Shown here piece after piece: positions 1 through 8,432 of a DNA stretch of 64,000 nt. This DNA is from Bathymodiolus brooksi. Lineage: Eukaryota; Mollusca; Bivalvia; Mytilida; Modiolidae. Positions within the stretch are counted from its first letter, which is position 1, and every line of letters begins with the position of its first letter. Location of the stretch: assembly GCA_963680875.1 (NCBI GenBank), contig OY804588.1, positions 79,694,829 through 79,758,828 of the forward strand, in the 5' to 3' direction. Under the pieces are notes generated by a model that had not been told where the DNA came from, did not search any database, and worked only from the letters and a program-made list of their open reading frames with translations. Both the position numbers and the translations under genes were made by a program.

Positions 1-46
1 ATATCGTGTCGGTCAGTTTTATTGGTGGAGGAAACTGGAGTAGCCG
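1..46 (-). repeat. SINE tail fragment (family A), cut by window edge
   Basis: This short stretch matches the tail region of the SINE copy at 6524-6784 (around 6590-6635) in the same orientation, with a handful of substitutions. Similarity stops after about position 46, where the full copies continue into the CCCGGAGAG segment. It is therefore either a truncated relic or the end of an element starting before the window. No promoter boxes are present. Confidence 0.6.
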
Positions 47-138
47 TATGATAAAATATAAAAATATTATTCCTCAACTGAAAATCATTAATATAATCAA
101 AGTATGCCCTGTACTCAAAGAATAAACAAGAGCAATGC

Positions 139-460
139 GATTGATTTGATTTTTTTGATTTTTTGTTTTTTAACGCCACTTTCAGAAATATTTCAGCTAT
201 ATTATGACGACCATTTCAAGTGGTGGTAGAAGCTGGTGTACCCGGAGAGAACCACCGACAATGGGCAAGCAACTGATAAACTTTATCACTTGCGACTGCG
301 AGTCGAGTGCACCCTTTTTGTAATTTACAAAGCCGGGCGCGAACCCACGCCGTATTGGTGATAGGCTTGTATGAGTTGTTAAGTAATCGAACTAACTAAT
401 TCATTGAGCTACCCGGGCCCTACAACTTACTAACTCATTGAGCCATCCAGGTCCTGACCA
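139..460 (-). mobile_element. tRNA-derived SINE, family A copy 1, with doubled 5' head
   Basis: Read on the minus strand, this has the layout of a tRNA-derived SINE. A GC-richer head contains an A-box-like motif (396-414, TAGCTCAATGAATTAG) and a good B-box (335-346, GGGTTCGCGCCC) about 50 bases downstream. A conserved body follows, then a tail ending in A/T-rich CAAT/CAAA-type repeats at 139-175. The body shared with 6524-6784 differs at about 7 of 139 positions by eye. Odd feature: 421-450 repeats the head, giving a second A-box-like segment (431-450), so the 5' end looks dimeric. SINEs of this kind are transcribed by RNA polymerase III and moved by LINE machinery. I do not see a convincing target duplication here. 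Family name not assigned. Confidence 0.75.
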
Positions 461-1431
461 GAATCCAATATTAGACATCAACTAAGTAAAACAATACACA
501 ATGTATCCTTATTTATTAATATAAGTAGTAGCTTATATACTAGCAGAAATGTTTCATACGTGAGGGAGAGAAAAAAAGCAATATGGGGGAAAAAAGTTAA
601 TTGCACCTTTTGTTAAGCGTTGTGTTGCATTATAATTGATGTGTACTGAAACTGTAACGCAAATATCTGATATGAACATCATTGTCGTTAGATGAAGCGT
701 GGAAGTGCTAATAATTTATAGCGAAGTGATTCGCTCATTAAAGCTATATATCATCGTCTGTAGTCATCTGTAGTGTTGTTGTTTTGTTTATTTTCCATTA
801 AGGCAAATTACAAAAATATATACCACTTTATGAATGATAATGGAAATTGCTTCAGATCTGAAATTCAAAACATCTTTTGCACAATTCCGATTTGATTGTA
901 AAATTAAGCGCTTTAATGCTTACTGCATATGAATTACTCCCCTTGTGGTGGTTACACTGGTGCCCTGTTCATACAAGAGCAACTGAAATGAGAAATAATT
1001 TCAATATAATTTGTAGATATTTTAACATGGTAAAAATCACATGATACATTCATTCATTGTTATAACAATAAAATATATGCTATTTTCATTAGTCATTGCG
1101 TTTTCATGAAAATGGCCCAGTTCATCTCATTAAAGGGAAATAACTCATATATAAAATGCATCAATGCAATGCCTATAAATTTAGAATAAAACCGAAAATG
1201 TGAAAATAGTCTCTTACAAATAAAAATATTGCACACTATATGTGATCACACAATACATGTAAGTTAAAACTGCACGATATGACCGCAAACCAAATAATCT
1301 GATAAAAACTAGTTATATATACAGCAATCTTTTCTGCATTTGCACTTAAATTATAGCTTCCGGTTACATAAGCAGTTTCCCGTTTCGCGAATGACATCTA
1401 AGAAATTTGCCACTTTATTACATAGATATAC
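461..1431. other. AT-rich intergenic stretch, nothing recognised
   Basis: AT-rich sequence with no supported gene, RNA gene or clear repeat. The open frame starting at 1340 on the + strand runs into the poly-G tract and SINE head downstream and has no coding character. Confidence 0.5.
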
Positions 1432-1484
1432 CATTCATGATTCGTATGCGTCTACTGACATTTTGGATCAGGTAGATAAACACC
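1432..1484 (+). repeat. Left member of a ~52-bp direct repeat flanking a SINE
   Basis: This segment recurs at 1772-1824 with roughly nine substitutions by eye. Both copies start CATTCATGATTCGT and share GATCAGGTAGA near the end. The pair brackets the SINE at 1514-1771. It could be an unusually long target-site duplication or an older tandem duplication into which the SINE inserted. Confidence 0.7.
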
Positions 1485-1498
1485 GTTTTATAGGGGTA

Positions 1499-1513
1499 GG
1501 GGGGGGGGGGGGG
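1499..1513 (+). repeat. Homopolymer run of 15 G
   Basis: Fifteen consecutive G immediately upstream of the SINE head. A second 15-G run lies at 10113-10127. Homopolymer length is a common site of sequencing error, so the exact count is uncertain. Confidence 0.9.
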
Positions 1514-1771
1514 TGTCGTCGTGGCCGTGATTGCATGGTAGTTGACTTTACAATTACCTATGCAATCAGGGCCTATCATCACTGATGTTGTGAGTTCGAA
1601 TCTTGATCAGGGCGAGGTGTACACCATTATGTGATACAATATGTCAGTGATTTGCGAGAGGTTGGTGGTTTTCTCCGAATCACCTGGTTTCCTCCACCAA
1701 TAAAGCTTACCCCCACTATATAACTGAACAATGGTTGAAAGTGGCGTTAAACACCATCAAACAAACAACAA
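1514..1771 (+). mobile_element. tRNA-derived SINE, family B
   Basis: Plus-strand element with an A-box-like motif at 1522-1538 (TGGCCGTGATTGCATGG) and a B-box-like motif at 1592-1603 (GAGTTCGAATCT), spaced as in RNA polymerase III internal promoters. The 3' part carries the conserved mollusc-type tail, recognisable by AAAGTGGCGTTAAACACC near 1738-1756, and ends in a CAAA-type simple repeat just before 1772. The tail is related to that of family A, while the head differs. This is the common modular pattern of SINEs sharing a 3' end. The flanking 52-bp direct repeat is described separately. Confidence 0.7.
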
Positions 1772-1824
1772 CATTCATGATTCGTGCACGTCTAATAACA
1801 TTTTAGATCAGGTAGACAGAAACT
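1772..1824 (+). repeat. Right member of the ~52-bp direct repeat flanking a SINE
   Basis: Partner of 1432-1484. It begins exactly where the SINE's CAAA-type tail ends, which is what a target duplication would look like, but it is several times longer than usual for SINEs and the two copies have diverged. Confidence 0.7.
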
Positions 1825-2369
1825 TTTTTTTATCTTATAACAGGTGATTCTCAATTAAAAGCAACAAATATGTCTGATATTGACTTTTCTACACTTGTCA
1901 GATTACCCACTGATTATTATTTATTACGTGATCGTTTCTAATCGGAATTGTACAGACAAATGTATGGTCAATTAGGCAAATTAACTGACTTTAATAGACA
2001 TTACGGGAAAACTGCTTCAACAAATACTTCCGAATGCATTTATTAATTTAATTTCATTGCCGTTGAAACACAGACAATAATTTACAGTAAGAAACAATTG
2101 TACGTTTTAAAATCTTAAGCATTGTTAAACCCGATTGTTAAAATTTTCATCACTGCGGAGAGAAAATTAGAAAAAGAAATTGCTTTAGCACAACATGGAA
2201 TAACTCCGTTGTATTGGTAACTGTATCCAGTACAGCTATACTAACACAAAACCGTCTACTACTAAGGAAGTGCAAATATGTCAAATACAAGTAAAATTAT
2301 TGTGAAACCCACGGTTGTTTCTCACAAATAATGATTATTATTGCAGTAAATATGTCTGTAAGCAATTCA
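1825..2369. other. AT-rich intergenic stretch, nothing recognised
   Basis: No open frame of note, promoter boxes or repeat structure that I can support. Confidence 0.45.
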
Positions 2370-2544
2370 CTGTGTACAGTTGAACTAGTACAATCCCACA
2401 GCTGAGTTTTCCAACATCCTGTGACATCCGACAAAACATTTATAGTACAAATTATTTCTGCTAACTAAAATAAAACCTGAGTATTCCGACATTCTCTACA
2501 ATCCGACACATTTTCCTGGTTTAGACAGGTTCCACTGTACACAG
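2370..2544. mobile_element. Small TIR element (MITE-like)
   Basis: The two ends form terminal inverted repeats: CTGTGTACAGTTGAAC at 2370-2385 and the reverse complement of 2529-2544, matching at 15 of 16 positions. The interior has two imperfect copies of a motif of the type CCGACA..CTGT.ACATCCGACA (about 2414-2436 and 2485-2508). I recall similar 'ATCCGACA' elements ending in GGTTCCACTGTA as dispersed repeats in marine invertebrates. There is no coding capacity, so it would depend on another element for movement. No clear target duplication is seen. Confidence 0.6.
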
Positions 2545-2838
2545 CCATACATTAGTACCCCTTTTTGATAATAACGAAATAGCAAGGAATTTAATATTCA
2601 CCAAAGCTTATTTAGAATAAATTTTGTTAGTACCCTTTTTCAGATAAAAAAGTTAACTTCCCAATGATATTTGTTTAGTTTTATTGTAGTAACAATCCTG
2701 CATGTCTGTACATTCGGTGTCCAATAATATAACATGCTGATCGCAGCAATACTTACAAAGATAGGTGTAATGAAAGTTTATCGTTAGCTTAAGCAAGAGT
2801 ACATTTATGTCATTGATCAGTTGAATTGGTGGGGAAAA

Positions 2839-3298
2839 CCGACGTACCAGAAGAAAGTCACTCACCTTCGATACGGCTCTGAACAAGTAAACCAGCGTAC
2901 CAGAAGAAAGTCACTCACCTTCGATACGGCTCTGAACAAGTAAACCAGGGTACCAGAAGAAAGTCACTCACCTTCGATACGGCTCTGAACAAGTAAACCA
3001 GGGTACCAGAAGAAAGTCACTCACCTTCGATACGGCTCTGAACAAGTAAACCAGGGTACCAGAAGAAAGTCACTCACCTTCGATACGGCTCTGAACAAGT
3101 AAACCGGTGTACTCGAAGAAAACCACTCACCTTTGATACGGCTCTGAACAAGTAATCCAGCGTACCAGGAAGAAAGTCGCTCATCTTCGATACGACTCTG
3201 AACAAGTAAATCAGGGAACCAGAAGAAAACCACTCATCTTTGATATAGCTCTGAGCAAATAAACTAGGGTACCAGAAGAAAGCCACTCACCTCAGGTA
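2839..3298. repeat. 53-bp minisatellite, about 8.6 copies
   Basis: Head-to-tail units of 53 bp. The landmark GAACAAG falls at 2881, 2934, 2987, 3040, 3093, 3146 and 3200, with GAGCAAA at 3253. The first five units are nearly identical, and the last three are more diverged and include one 54-bp step. Because 53 is not a multiple of three, the overlapping minus-strand open frames at 2653-2886, 3021-3233 and 3074-3286 change frame at every unit and hit a recurring stop, so they are artefacts of the repeat. On the minus strand most units carry CGAAGGTGAGTGAC, a perfect match to the metazoan 5' splice-site consensus. Confidence 0.95.
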
Positions 3299-3423
3299 CG
3301 GTACCCTAACAATTTGTTCATATCTAGTTGAAACTTATCGCTCATATATCATTTATGTCATCATGGTCGCTAATATCCTTTGTGTCATCACGACATCTAA
3401 GATCATTTGTCATAGTGTCATAA

Positions 3424-3535
3424 TGTTGTACACCTCGCCATGAAAGAGATTCGAATTCATAATGCTAGTGGTGATAGAATTGATTGAACAGGTAGTTGTA
3501 AGTCCAACTACCAGACCATCACGTCCACGGCGGTT
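3424..3535 (-). mobile_element. SINE family B head fragment
   Basis: The reverse complement aligns with the tRNA-like head of the family B SINE at 1514-1625. It has the same GCC.TGG.CGTGAT..TGGTAGTTG start, a B-box-like GAATTCGAATCTC, and the GGCGAGGTGTACA..ATTATG segment that follows. Similarity ends soon after, so the tail is missing. It is a 3'-truncated or degraded copy. Confidence 0.65.
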
Positions 3536-3563
3536 CTTTATATTACATAGGTAATGCTTAATA

Positions 3564-3600
3564 TTTCATTCAAAAACCTAAGCAGTTGTTTCAGAGCTGC
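3564..3600 (+). repeat. Dispersed repeat, copy 1 (partner at 4390)
   Basis: About 37 bases starting TTTCATTCAA and containing AAGCAGTTGTTTCAGAGCTG recur at 4390-4428 with a few substitutions and one indel. The copies lie about 0.8 kb apart in the same orientation. They probably belong to a larger interspersed element that I cannot name. Confidence 0.65.
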
Positions 3601-4014
3601 TACATGTTTAATATATGTCATTAGAAACCCATGTTGTGGCCTAGGACAGAAAGGCACAAACATGTGGCAGAGTCTGCTGCTGGCTGACATCGAAATACCG
3701 GTATAACAAACTATTGCTTAGACTCGGTATTTACCACACACAATACCATACAGAATCGTGATGCCAATATGTTGTTGACAATCATGGAAGACTTAATCAT
3801 TTACTAGATGATAAACTATTGGTCTTTGATCCTTATACTGGTATTATGCATCTAATTGAATGGAAAACAATATTGTATAACTGAAATATTTACGCTTGAT
3901 ATAGCCATCCCACACATTGTTTACTGCGGTCGGTTTACCGTTGCTGAAATGTCAACCTAGGTTAAATACATCTCAAAGAGTACATTTGATATCGTACGTT
4001 TTTATTATTATCAA
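3601..4014. other. Intergenic stretch, nothing recognised
   Basis: No gene, RNA or repeat structure that I can support. Confidence 0.4.
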
Positions 4015-4140
4015 TGGGTCGGTACCTCTGATGGTAGACTATTAGCCCCGAGGGTATCATCCGCCCTGTTGTCAGTGTTTTGGCACTGACATGGTTTATT
4101 AGATATATTTATTATTATAATTTACAGTTTCTAGAGAATG
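4015..4140 (+). repeat. Mollusc-type interspersed repeat fragment
   Basis: Recognised by the linked motifs GGTACCTCTG.TGGTAGACTATTAG, CCCCGAGGGTATCATC and CAGTGTTTTGGCACTGACATG. I recall this combination (CCTCTGCTGGTGGAC, CCCCGAGGGTATCACC, GTCAGCACTTCGGTGTTGACATG) as a frequent dispersed sequence in mussel genomic DNA. This copy is diverged and short. The recognition is from memory and was not tested by a search. Confidence 0.5.
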
Positions 4141-4829
4141 TAAATGTTATCAAAATTTAGCTTGTCCCCCCTCAGTCACAGATGACACTAACTGAAATTA
4201 GCTATCCTGTTTAGCCCCTTTGGTTTTATTGCTCCCAAACAATTTAAGATTATTTGGTTATCCAATTTTTCAATTCTGAGCATACATGATGATGGTTATT
4301 CCAGAGACGCGTCATGCGCACTAAATTATATATCTACGTTGTTATTATGCAGCATGAATCACGGACGAAATTCGACTCGTAGTTTAATGTTTCATTCAAG
4401 AATTCTAAGCAGTTGTTTCAGAGCTGTGGCAGGTTAAAATTAGAAGCTAAATATGCAATGAAAACATATTTATCGAATATAGTGCGCAACGACGCGTTTC
4501 CGGAATCACTTTTATCAGGTATGCTCAAGACCAAAATATTTGAAAGACAATAATTTAAAAGTTATTGTGAGGAAAACACAAAACAAATGGGCAAAATATT
4601 ATAGCCACAAACAGGAGAACACTTGTTTAATGCATGACTAATGAACTGTAAATGGCGATAGATAAATATGTACATTACTTTGGAAGCACAAAAATAGACG
4701 AGACAATTTTTGAAGCAAAAATAATATGCTAACTTGCTAAATCTAGCGTTATCTTGATGATTCCAATACTTACGACACACGTTCATAGGCAAAACAACAT
4801 AGGTTCAACTGATCAAAATTAGAGTGAGT
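4141..4829. other. Intergenic stretch with one dispersed repeat copy
   Basis: Apart from the repeat copy at 4390-4428 I see nothing supportable. The minus-strand open frame at 4562-4792 (76 codons) shows no recognisable domain. Confidence 0.4.
4390..4428 (+). repeat. Dispersed repeat, copy 2 (partner at 3564)
   Basis: Matches 3564-3600 across the AAGCAGTTGTTTCAGAGCTG core and the TTTCATTCAA start, with one indel between them. Confidence 0.65.
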
Positions 4830-5035
4830 GATTGTTGTTTAGCGCCAGCTCATCAATTTGGTAGCTATATTATGGCGAGAACAAGTTCATTTTTAATGAG
4901 GTCCACTTTGTACTAAGCCAACACTCTTTGTTCGATGTTGATTGTGCTAGCGCACTGAAACAATAGTCTGCAGAGAGACATGTCGCCCCATTCGGAGAAA
5001 TTATCATGATTCTGGGTCAACCAGGCATTAGGGAT
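4828..5035 (-). repeat. Degraded SINE-tail-like repeat plus adjoining mollusc-type segment
   Basis: Positions 4828-4880 (GATTGTTGTTTAGCGCCAGC, then GCTATATTATGGCGAGA) are a diverged version of the tail shared by the SINEs in this window, in minus orientation. The adjoining part contains GTGCTAGCGCACTGAAACA, GACATGTCGCCCCA and GGGTCAACCAG. This order resembles a dispersed repeat I recall from molluscan sequences (CACTGAA..ACACCCCACCC..GGGCCAACCAGTC). Internal indels make the boundaries approximate. Confidence 0.5.
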
Positions 5036-5282
5036 CAATATTAGATAATTGCTGGATTATTTGTATATCTTCTTTAAGGTTCTATTATAATCAGCGAGTC
5101 TGTTCCATTACCACATCAGGGGTCTTTCTTCAAAACCGTACATTCAGATTTAAAACGAGAAAACAGCCTACGAAAATAAATTGAAATCTTACCATATTGG
5201 ACGTTAATACATGTTATTGCATCAACAGAGCAAGTACTTTGCTTTATTAATATTTGTTTTTGTTGTTTTTTTTAGCTAAAAA

Positions 5283-5465
5283 GAGTTTGAAGATACCAAA
5301 GGGGCAATCATAATCCGTATATCGAAGAAGAACAGACAACACAATGGCCAAAAGAGAAAGTACAAAAGGACAGACAACGATCAACAAAACATACACATAA
5401 AACTAAAGATCGAGTAACATGAACCCACTCAATTGCTCCGGAAGGGTAAGCAGTTCCTGCTCCAC
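5283..5465 (-). mobile_element. Mussel-type interspersed element, likely relative of the satellite monomer
   Basis: On the + strand the order GAAGATACCAAAGGGGCAATC, CAGACAACACAATGGCCAAAA, CATAAAACTAAAGATCGAG and CTCCGGAAGGGTAAGCAG corresponds to a dispersed element I recall as very common in mussel genomic clones. Read on the minus strand, 5380-5430 resembles the 62-bp satellite monomer. The 12-mer ATCTTTAGTTTT (5399-5410) is identical to the variant monomers with A at unit position 21. It is flanked upstream by a GTTCATGTTACTC segment and downstream by ATGT..TGTTTT, both in register with the monomer. No coding capacity. Element class (SINE, MITE or fragment of a larger element) cannot be decided here. 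Confidence 0.6.
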
Positions 5466-5904
5466 TAGTGTTTTTTTTTCGTTTTTGTTTGTTTGTGTTA
5501 TTTGTTTCGTCCTGTTTCTCGTGTACTCAATATGTCTTGTCCAGTTCTGACCTCCTCCCCTCCCCTCCCTTGGTTTAATTCTAACGGATATCAATCATAA
5601 AAATATATATAAACAACTACTTTTAATTGTAAGTGTAAGTAACCAACACAGTTCTTAGGGATTGATTTTCTTCAACTTTAATCTAAATTATTTCTTATTA
5701 AAGAAAATGTTATTTAATTAATCAACTTTTTTTCTGTTGGAGCGATTATTCGTATCGACGTTATAGGTATTGAATTTCACCACAAAAGTTGACTTACCTG
5801 AAGGAAATAAGAAACTTGGGATAGGTCTGGTATATGATGAAATCAACATGCCTTGTAGGTATATTGTAAATTCAAAATAAGATATCGGAAACAAAGCATT
5901 ACTG
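5466..5904. other. T-rich tract and intergenic sequence, nothing recognised
   Basis: Starts with a T-rich simple stretch (about 5469-5505) and a CT-rich run near 5550-5572. The rest is AT-rich. The minus-strand open frame 5403-5594 overlaps the interspersed element and the CT-rich tract and is not credible as a gene. Confidence 0.45.
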
Positions 5905-6172
5905 GATATTCCGGACAAACAAAATATAGGAAAAGAAAGAAATATATATCAAACCGAAACCATTCCGGAAACCAAGTATCAAAAAAACAAAAAGGCAAAT
6001 TCGATATCCACCAGAAGCGCCAGCCGAAAAAAAACCCACAACAAATCGACAAACAAACAAACACACGAACAAACAAACAAACAAAAACAAAAGCAAATAA
6101 AAAAAAAAAAGACTAAAGCAAAAAAAAAATAAATACCAAATGAAAAAAAAAAATGAAAAAAACAATAACGGA
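5905..6172. repeat. A-rich low-complexity region with AAAC/CAAA simple repeat
   Basis: Dominated by A with C. It includes an ACAAACAAAC-type microsatellite around 6048-6083 and A-runs to about 6160. The minus-strand open frames through here (5843-6076, 5899-6165, 5979-6299) translate to strings of F, L and V and are composition artefacts. Confidence 0.85.
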
Positions 6173-6510
6173 TGTATTGCAATACAAGTCTCGTATTGCT
6201 GTCATTACGTTTTGTGTAATGGGACCAAACCTCCGCCTTAAGTTTGTGAAACGACAGAACTGATGCAAGTGTTTTTTTCGAATGTGAGTAAACTGTCAAT
6301 ACTCAGTACACAGAATTTCAGCTATGGTCAAGGCGATAACTTAGCATACGATAAACAATGTAAGTATATTACAAGGTCGTACTAAGGTGGACCTAGAGCG
6401 ATGCTTAGATTGGCATGCATATTTAATAGACAGGGTTTAAAAATGTTACCTTGCTAATAAGAGCTAATAAAGATCACTTGTAGGCAAATTTCTAATCCGG
6501 AGCTGCCTCA

Positions 6511-6523
6511 TGTTGACTTTGAT
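6511..6523 (+). repeat. Left target-site duplication of SINE A copy 2
   Basis: TGTTGACTTTGAT here and TGTTGACATTGAT at 6785-6797 match at 12 of 13 positions and sit exactly at the two ends of the SINE. This is the expected signature of LINE-mediated insertion. Confidence 0.75.
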
Positions 6524-6784
6524 TGATTTTTAAATTGATTTTTTATTTTTGGTGTTTTAGCGCAAACTTTCAGCAATATTTCAGCTATATCATGGGGACC
6601 AGTTTTAATGATGGAAGAAGCTGGAGTACCCGGAGAGAACCACCGACCATGGGCAAGCAACTGGTAAACTTTATCACTTGCGGTTGCGAGTCGAGTGCAC
6701 CCTTTTTGTAATATACATAGCCGGGCGCGAACCCACCCCGTATTGGTGATAGGCTTGTATGAGTATTGAGCCACCCGGGCCCTG
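6524..6784 (-). mobile_element. tRNA-derived SINE, family A copy 2, with target duplication
   Basis: On the minus strand the element starts near CAGGGCCCGGGTGGCTCAA, has a B-box at 6723-6734 (GGGTTCGCGCCC), and runs through the same body as 139-420, with about 95% identity by eye over the shared 139 bases. It ends with the tail AAAGTTTGCGCTAAAACACC and AT-rich repeats. Compared with copy 1 it lacks about 27 bases between A-box and B-box regions, leaving an A-box fragment directly joined to CTCATACAAGCC. The open frames on both strands between 6508 and 6859 lie inside this element and are not genes. Confidence 0.85.
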
Positions 6785-6797
6785 TGTTGACATTGAT
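6785..6797 (+). repeat. Right target-site duplication of SINE A copy 2
   Basis: Partner of 6511-6523, with one mismatch. Confidence 0.75.
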
Positions 6798-7749
6798 ACA
6801 TAGACAAACCCCAAACAAGAATGTAAAAAATCAAATGATAATTTCACGTAATAACACAATATAGTATAATATAATGAAAAAAATAATATTTACCACGCTG
6901 TCGGACAGTTTCATAATTGACAATCACAGAGGACAGATGCACAATCGATACCCCTAGCCCACATGCACATGGCCTCTCACCTTTCTTGGTTGGTACAGGC
7001 ACTTCAATTACAAAGTGGCTGGGAGCTAGTTTAATGGGTTCATGGAATTAGATGATGCCACTGTTTTAGAATGCAACCTTGAATGTTTATTTCCTATGAT
7101 TATTCCCCTGTCTTATAATATTTAATTTGAGTACATATTACATATTACATATTGCATTAACCATGTATACAGCTGAAATAATGCTGATTTGACTCTAAAT
7201 TCCCTCCTTTCTACCTAATGTCATTGTTTGACGTCTTCTGAATTAACTGACTAAGCCGTACCGTAACAAAACACTCTGAATATGAAATCTATTAATTTCC
7301 TTTTAAAAGCAAACTTCAATCATTTGCCAAGATTTGAATTAGCCTAAATGTGTTTTCTTACGTATCCTGAATAATTGAAATTATATCTGTTTTGCTGACT
7401 ACTATAAGGTGCGTCTAGCAGCAATGACAGATGTCGTGTTTAATGTAATTATATACTATGTTTGAAACATAGTTTGTTTTCAGTAACATCATTGTCGTTG
7501 CGTGAGTAAATGAACCAACATATTGGATCAACCGCCACTTAATATTCCACGGAATTATTTTCTTTAGAAGATAGTCTTAATCAAATATATTTGAAAGGTT
7601 ACACGATATAATGTTATTTGTTTTGGGCTGTTTTAAAATATGCTGTATCACTACTCATAGGTATACTGTATATATGCATAGTGACCCAGCAGAATTTTAC
7701 AATATCAAACAAATTATTTCACACAAAACAAGCGTATCAGTTAAATTAT
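6798..7749. other. Intergenic stretch with minor repeats
   Basis: Holds a somewhat GC-richer patch at about 6930-7060 that I cannot assign, three ATTACAT-type steps near 7135-7155, and the short palindrome at 7455-7473. No supportable gene. Confidence 0.4.
7455..7473. repeat. Short perfect palindrome
   Basis: ACTATGTTTGAAACATAGT has 9-base arms around a single central base. A 9-base arm can arise by chance in AT-rich DNA and no function is implied. Confidence 0.8.
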
Positions 7750-7887
7750 GAGATAACTGTATTTTATTTGAAAATTTCACGGCATCAATTGCAGATTTGA
7801 TGGTCGCAAATGGAGTTAAACGGATATTTGCGACAATTAAATCTCTAATTGATGCCGTGAAATTTTCAAATACAATACAGTTATCTC
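7750..7887. repeat. 138-bp foldback: 62-base inverted arms with 14-base loop
   Basis: Arms 7750-7811 and 7826-7887 are reverse complements at 57 of 62 positions by eye, separated by only 14 bases. The stem includes GAAAATTTCACGGCATCAATT on the left arm and ends in a perfect 9-base inner stem (GTCGCAAAT / ATTTGCGAC). A transcript across it would form a long hairpin. It could be a foldback element, the remnant of an inverted duplication, or a source of small RNA. The equality of arm length and satellite unit length (62) looks coincidental, as the sequences are unrelated. The open frame at 7618-7800 runs into the left arm. Confidence 0.9.
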
Positions 7888-8317
7888 CATTAGAATGTAA
7901 TCATGTGCATTGCCACATTTATTGACAAGATGACGTAAACGGTAATCGGCTAAAATTCTAAAAATATCTCATGATATTTTAACCGTGGAATTGATTCCGT
8001 GAAAATTACAGCATTGTCCAATCACAAACCAGGAATATTAAAGAACTACATTAGAATGTTACGTACTTGTTGTAATGGTATAAGTAGATATGACAACTGT
8101 TTCGTTATTTTGCTACACAGTCCCACTAATGCAATTAATTTTTATTGCTACTCGTATCTGTTAAGAAAAATAATGAAAGTAATCGACTTAATATATAATC
8201 CTGACTGTAAGACGGGGGAGAACATATGCTTTGTCTGTCTTAGCCACCACCTACATCATCTACTCTTCATTCATGACATAGGCCCCAACATATTAACTTA
8301 TTTTTAATATGAATAGC
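7888..8317. other. AT-rich intergenic stretch, one unassigned open frame
   Basis: The longest open frame (7999-8307, +, 102 codons) contains several C and H residues but no motif that I recognise, and no start context, splice site or homology that would support it. I do not call it a gene. Confidence 0.4.
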
Positions 8318-8432
8318 ACGACCGGCGTCAGTAGTGGAGCAATAATGGCTTACCTTTCCAGAGGGCATGACCTCCTCCCCGGTTTTCAGTGGAGTTCCTG
8401 TTGCTCAGTGGCTAGCTTTCTATTTTTTTTTA
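8318..8432 (+). repeat. Second copy of the mussel-type interspersed element (fragment)
   Basis: The plus strand reads GTGGAGCAATAATGGCTTACC, CTCCCCGGTTTTCAGTGGAG, then TTCCTGTTGCTCAGT and CTAGCTTTCTAT. This is the same order as the minus strand of 5283-5465 and of the mussel repeat I recall (GTGGAGCAGGAACTGCTTACC..GGGTTCGTGTTGCTCAGTC..TAGTTTTCTAT). It is diverged and breaks down in a T-rich tract after 8420. Its TTC.TGTTGCTC..TTCTAT part corresponds to the start of the satellite monomer. Confidence 0.55.

Noticed and set aside
139..460. Genuine tRNA gene on the minus strand
   Set aside because: A- and B-box-like motifs are present, but no complete cloverleaf can be built and the sequence continues into a SINE body and tail.
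1340..1585. Plus-strand open frame with a glycine run
   Set aside because: The glycines are the 15-G homopolymer, and the rest crosses a direct repeat and a SINE head.
2653..3286. Minus-strand open frames with repeated peptides (LFRAVSKVSDFLLV type)
   Set aside because: They are translations of the 53-bp minisatellite. The frame shifts at each unit and each frame meets a recurring stop.
5843..6299. Overlapping minus-strand open frames rich in F and L, resembling membrane proteins
   Set aside because: They come from an A-rich simple-repeat tract. Hydrophobicity follows from poly-T codons on the minus strand.
6508..6859. Open frames on both strands over the SINE
   Set aside because: All lie within SINE A copy 2 and its target duplication, and the same peptides would be encoded by the other copy.
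7750..7887. Link between the foldback arms (62 bases) and the 62-bp satellite
   Set aside because: Only the length agrees. The sequences show no similarity.
7999..8307. 102-codon open frame with several Cys and His residues
   Set aside because: No ordered zinc-binding spacing or recognisable domain, in AT-rich sequence without coding signals. Left as an unassigned frame.
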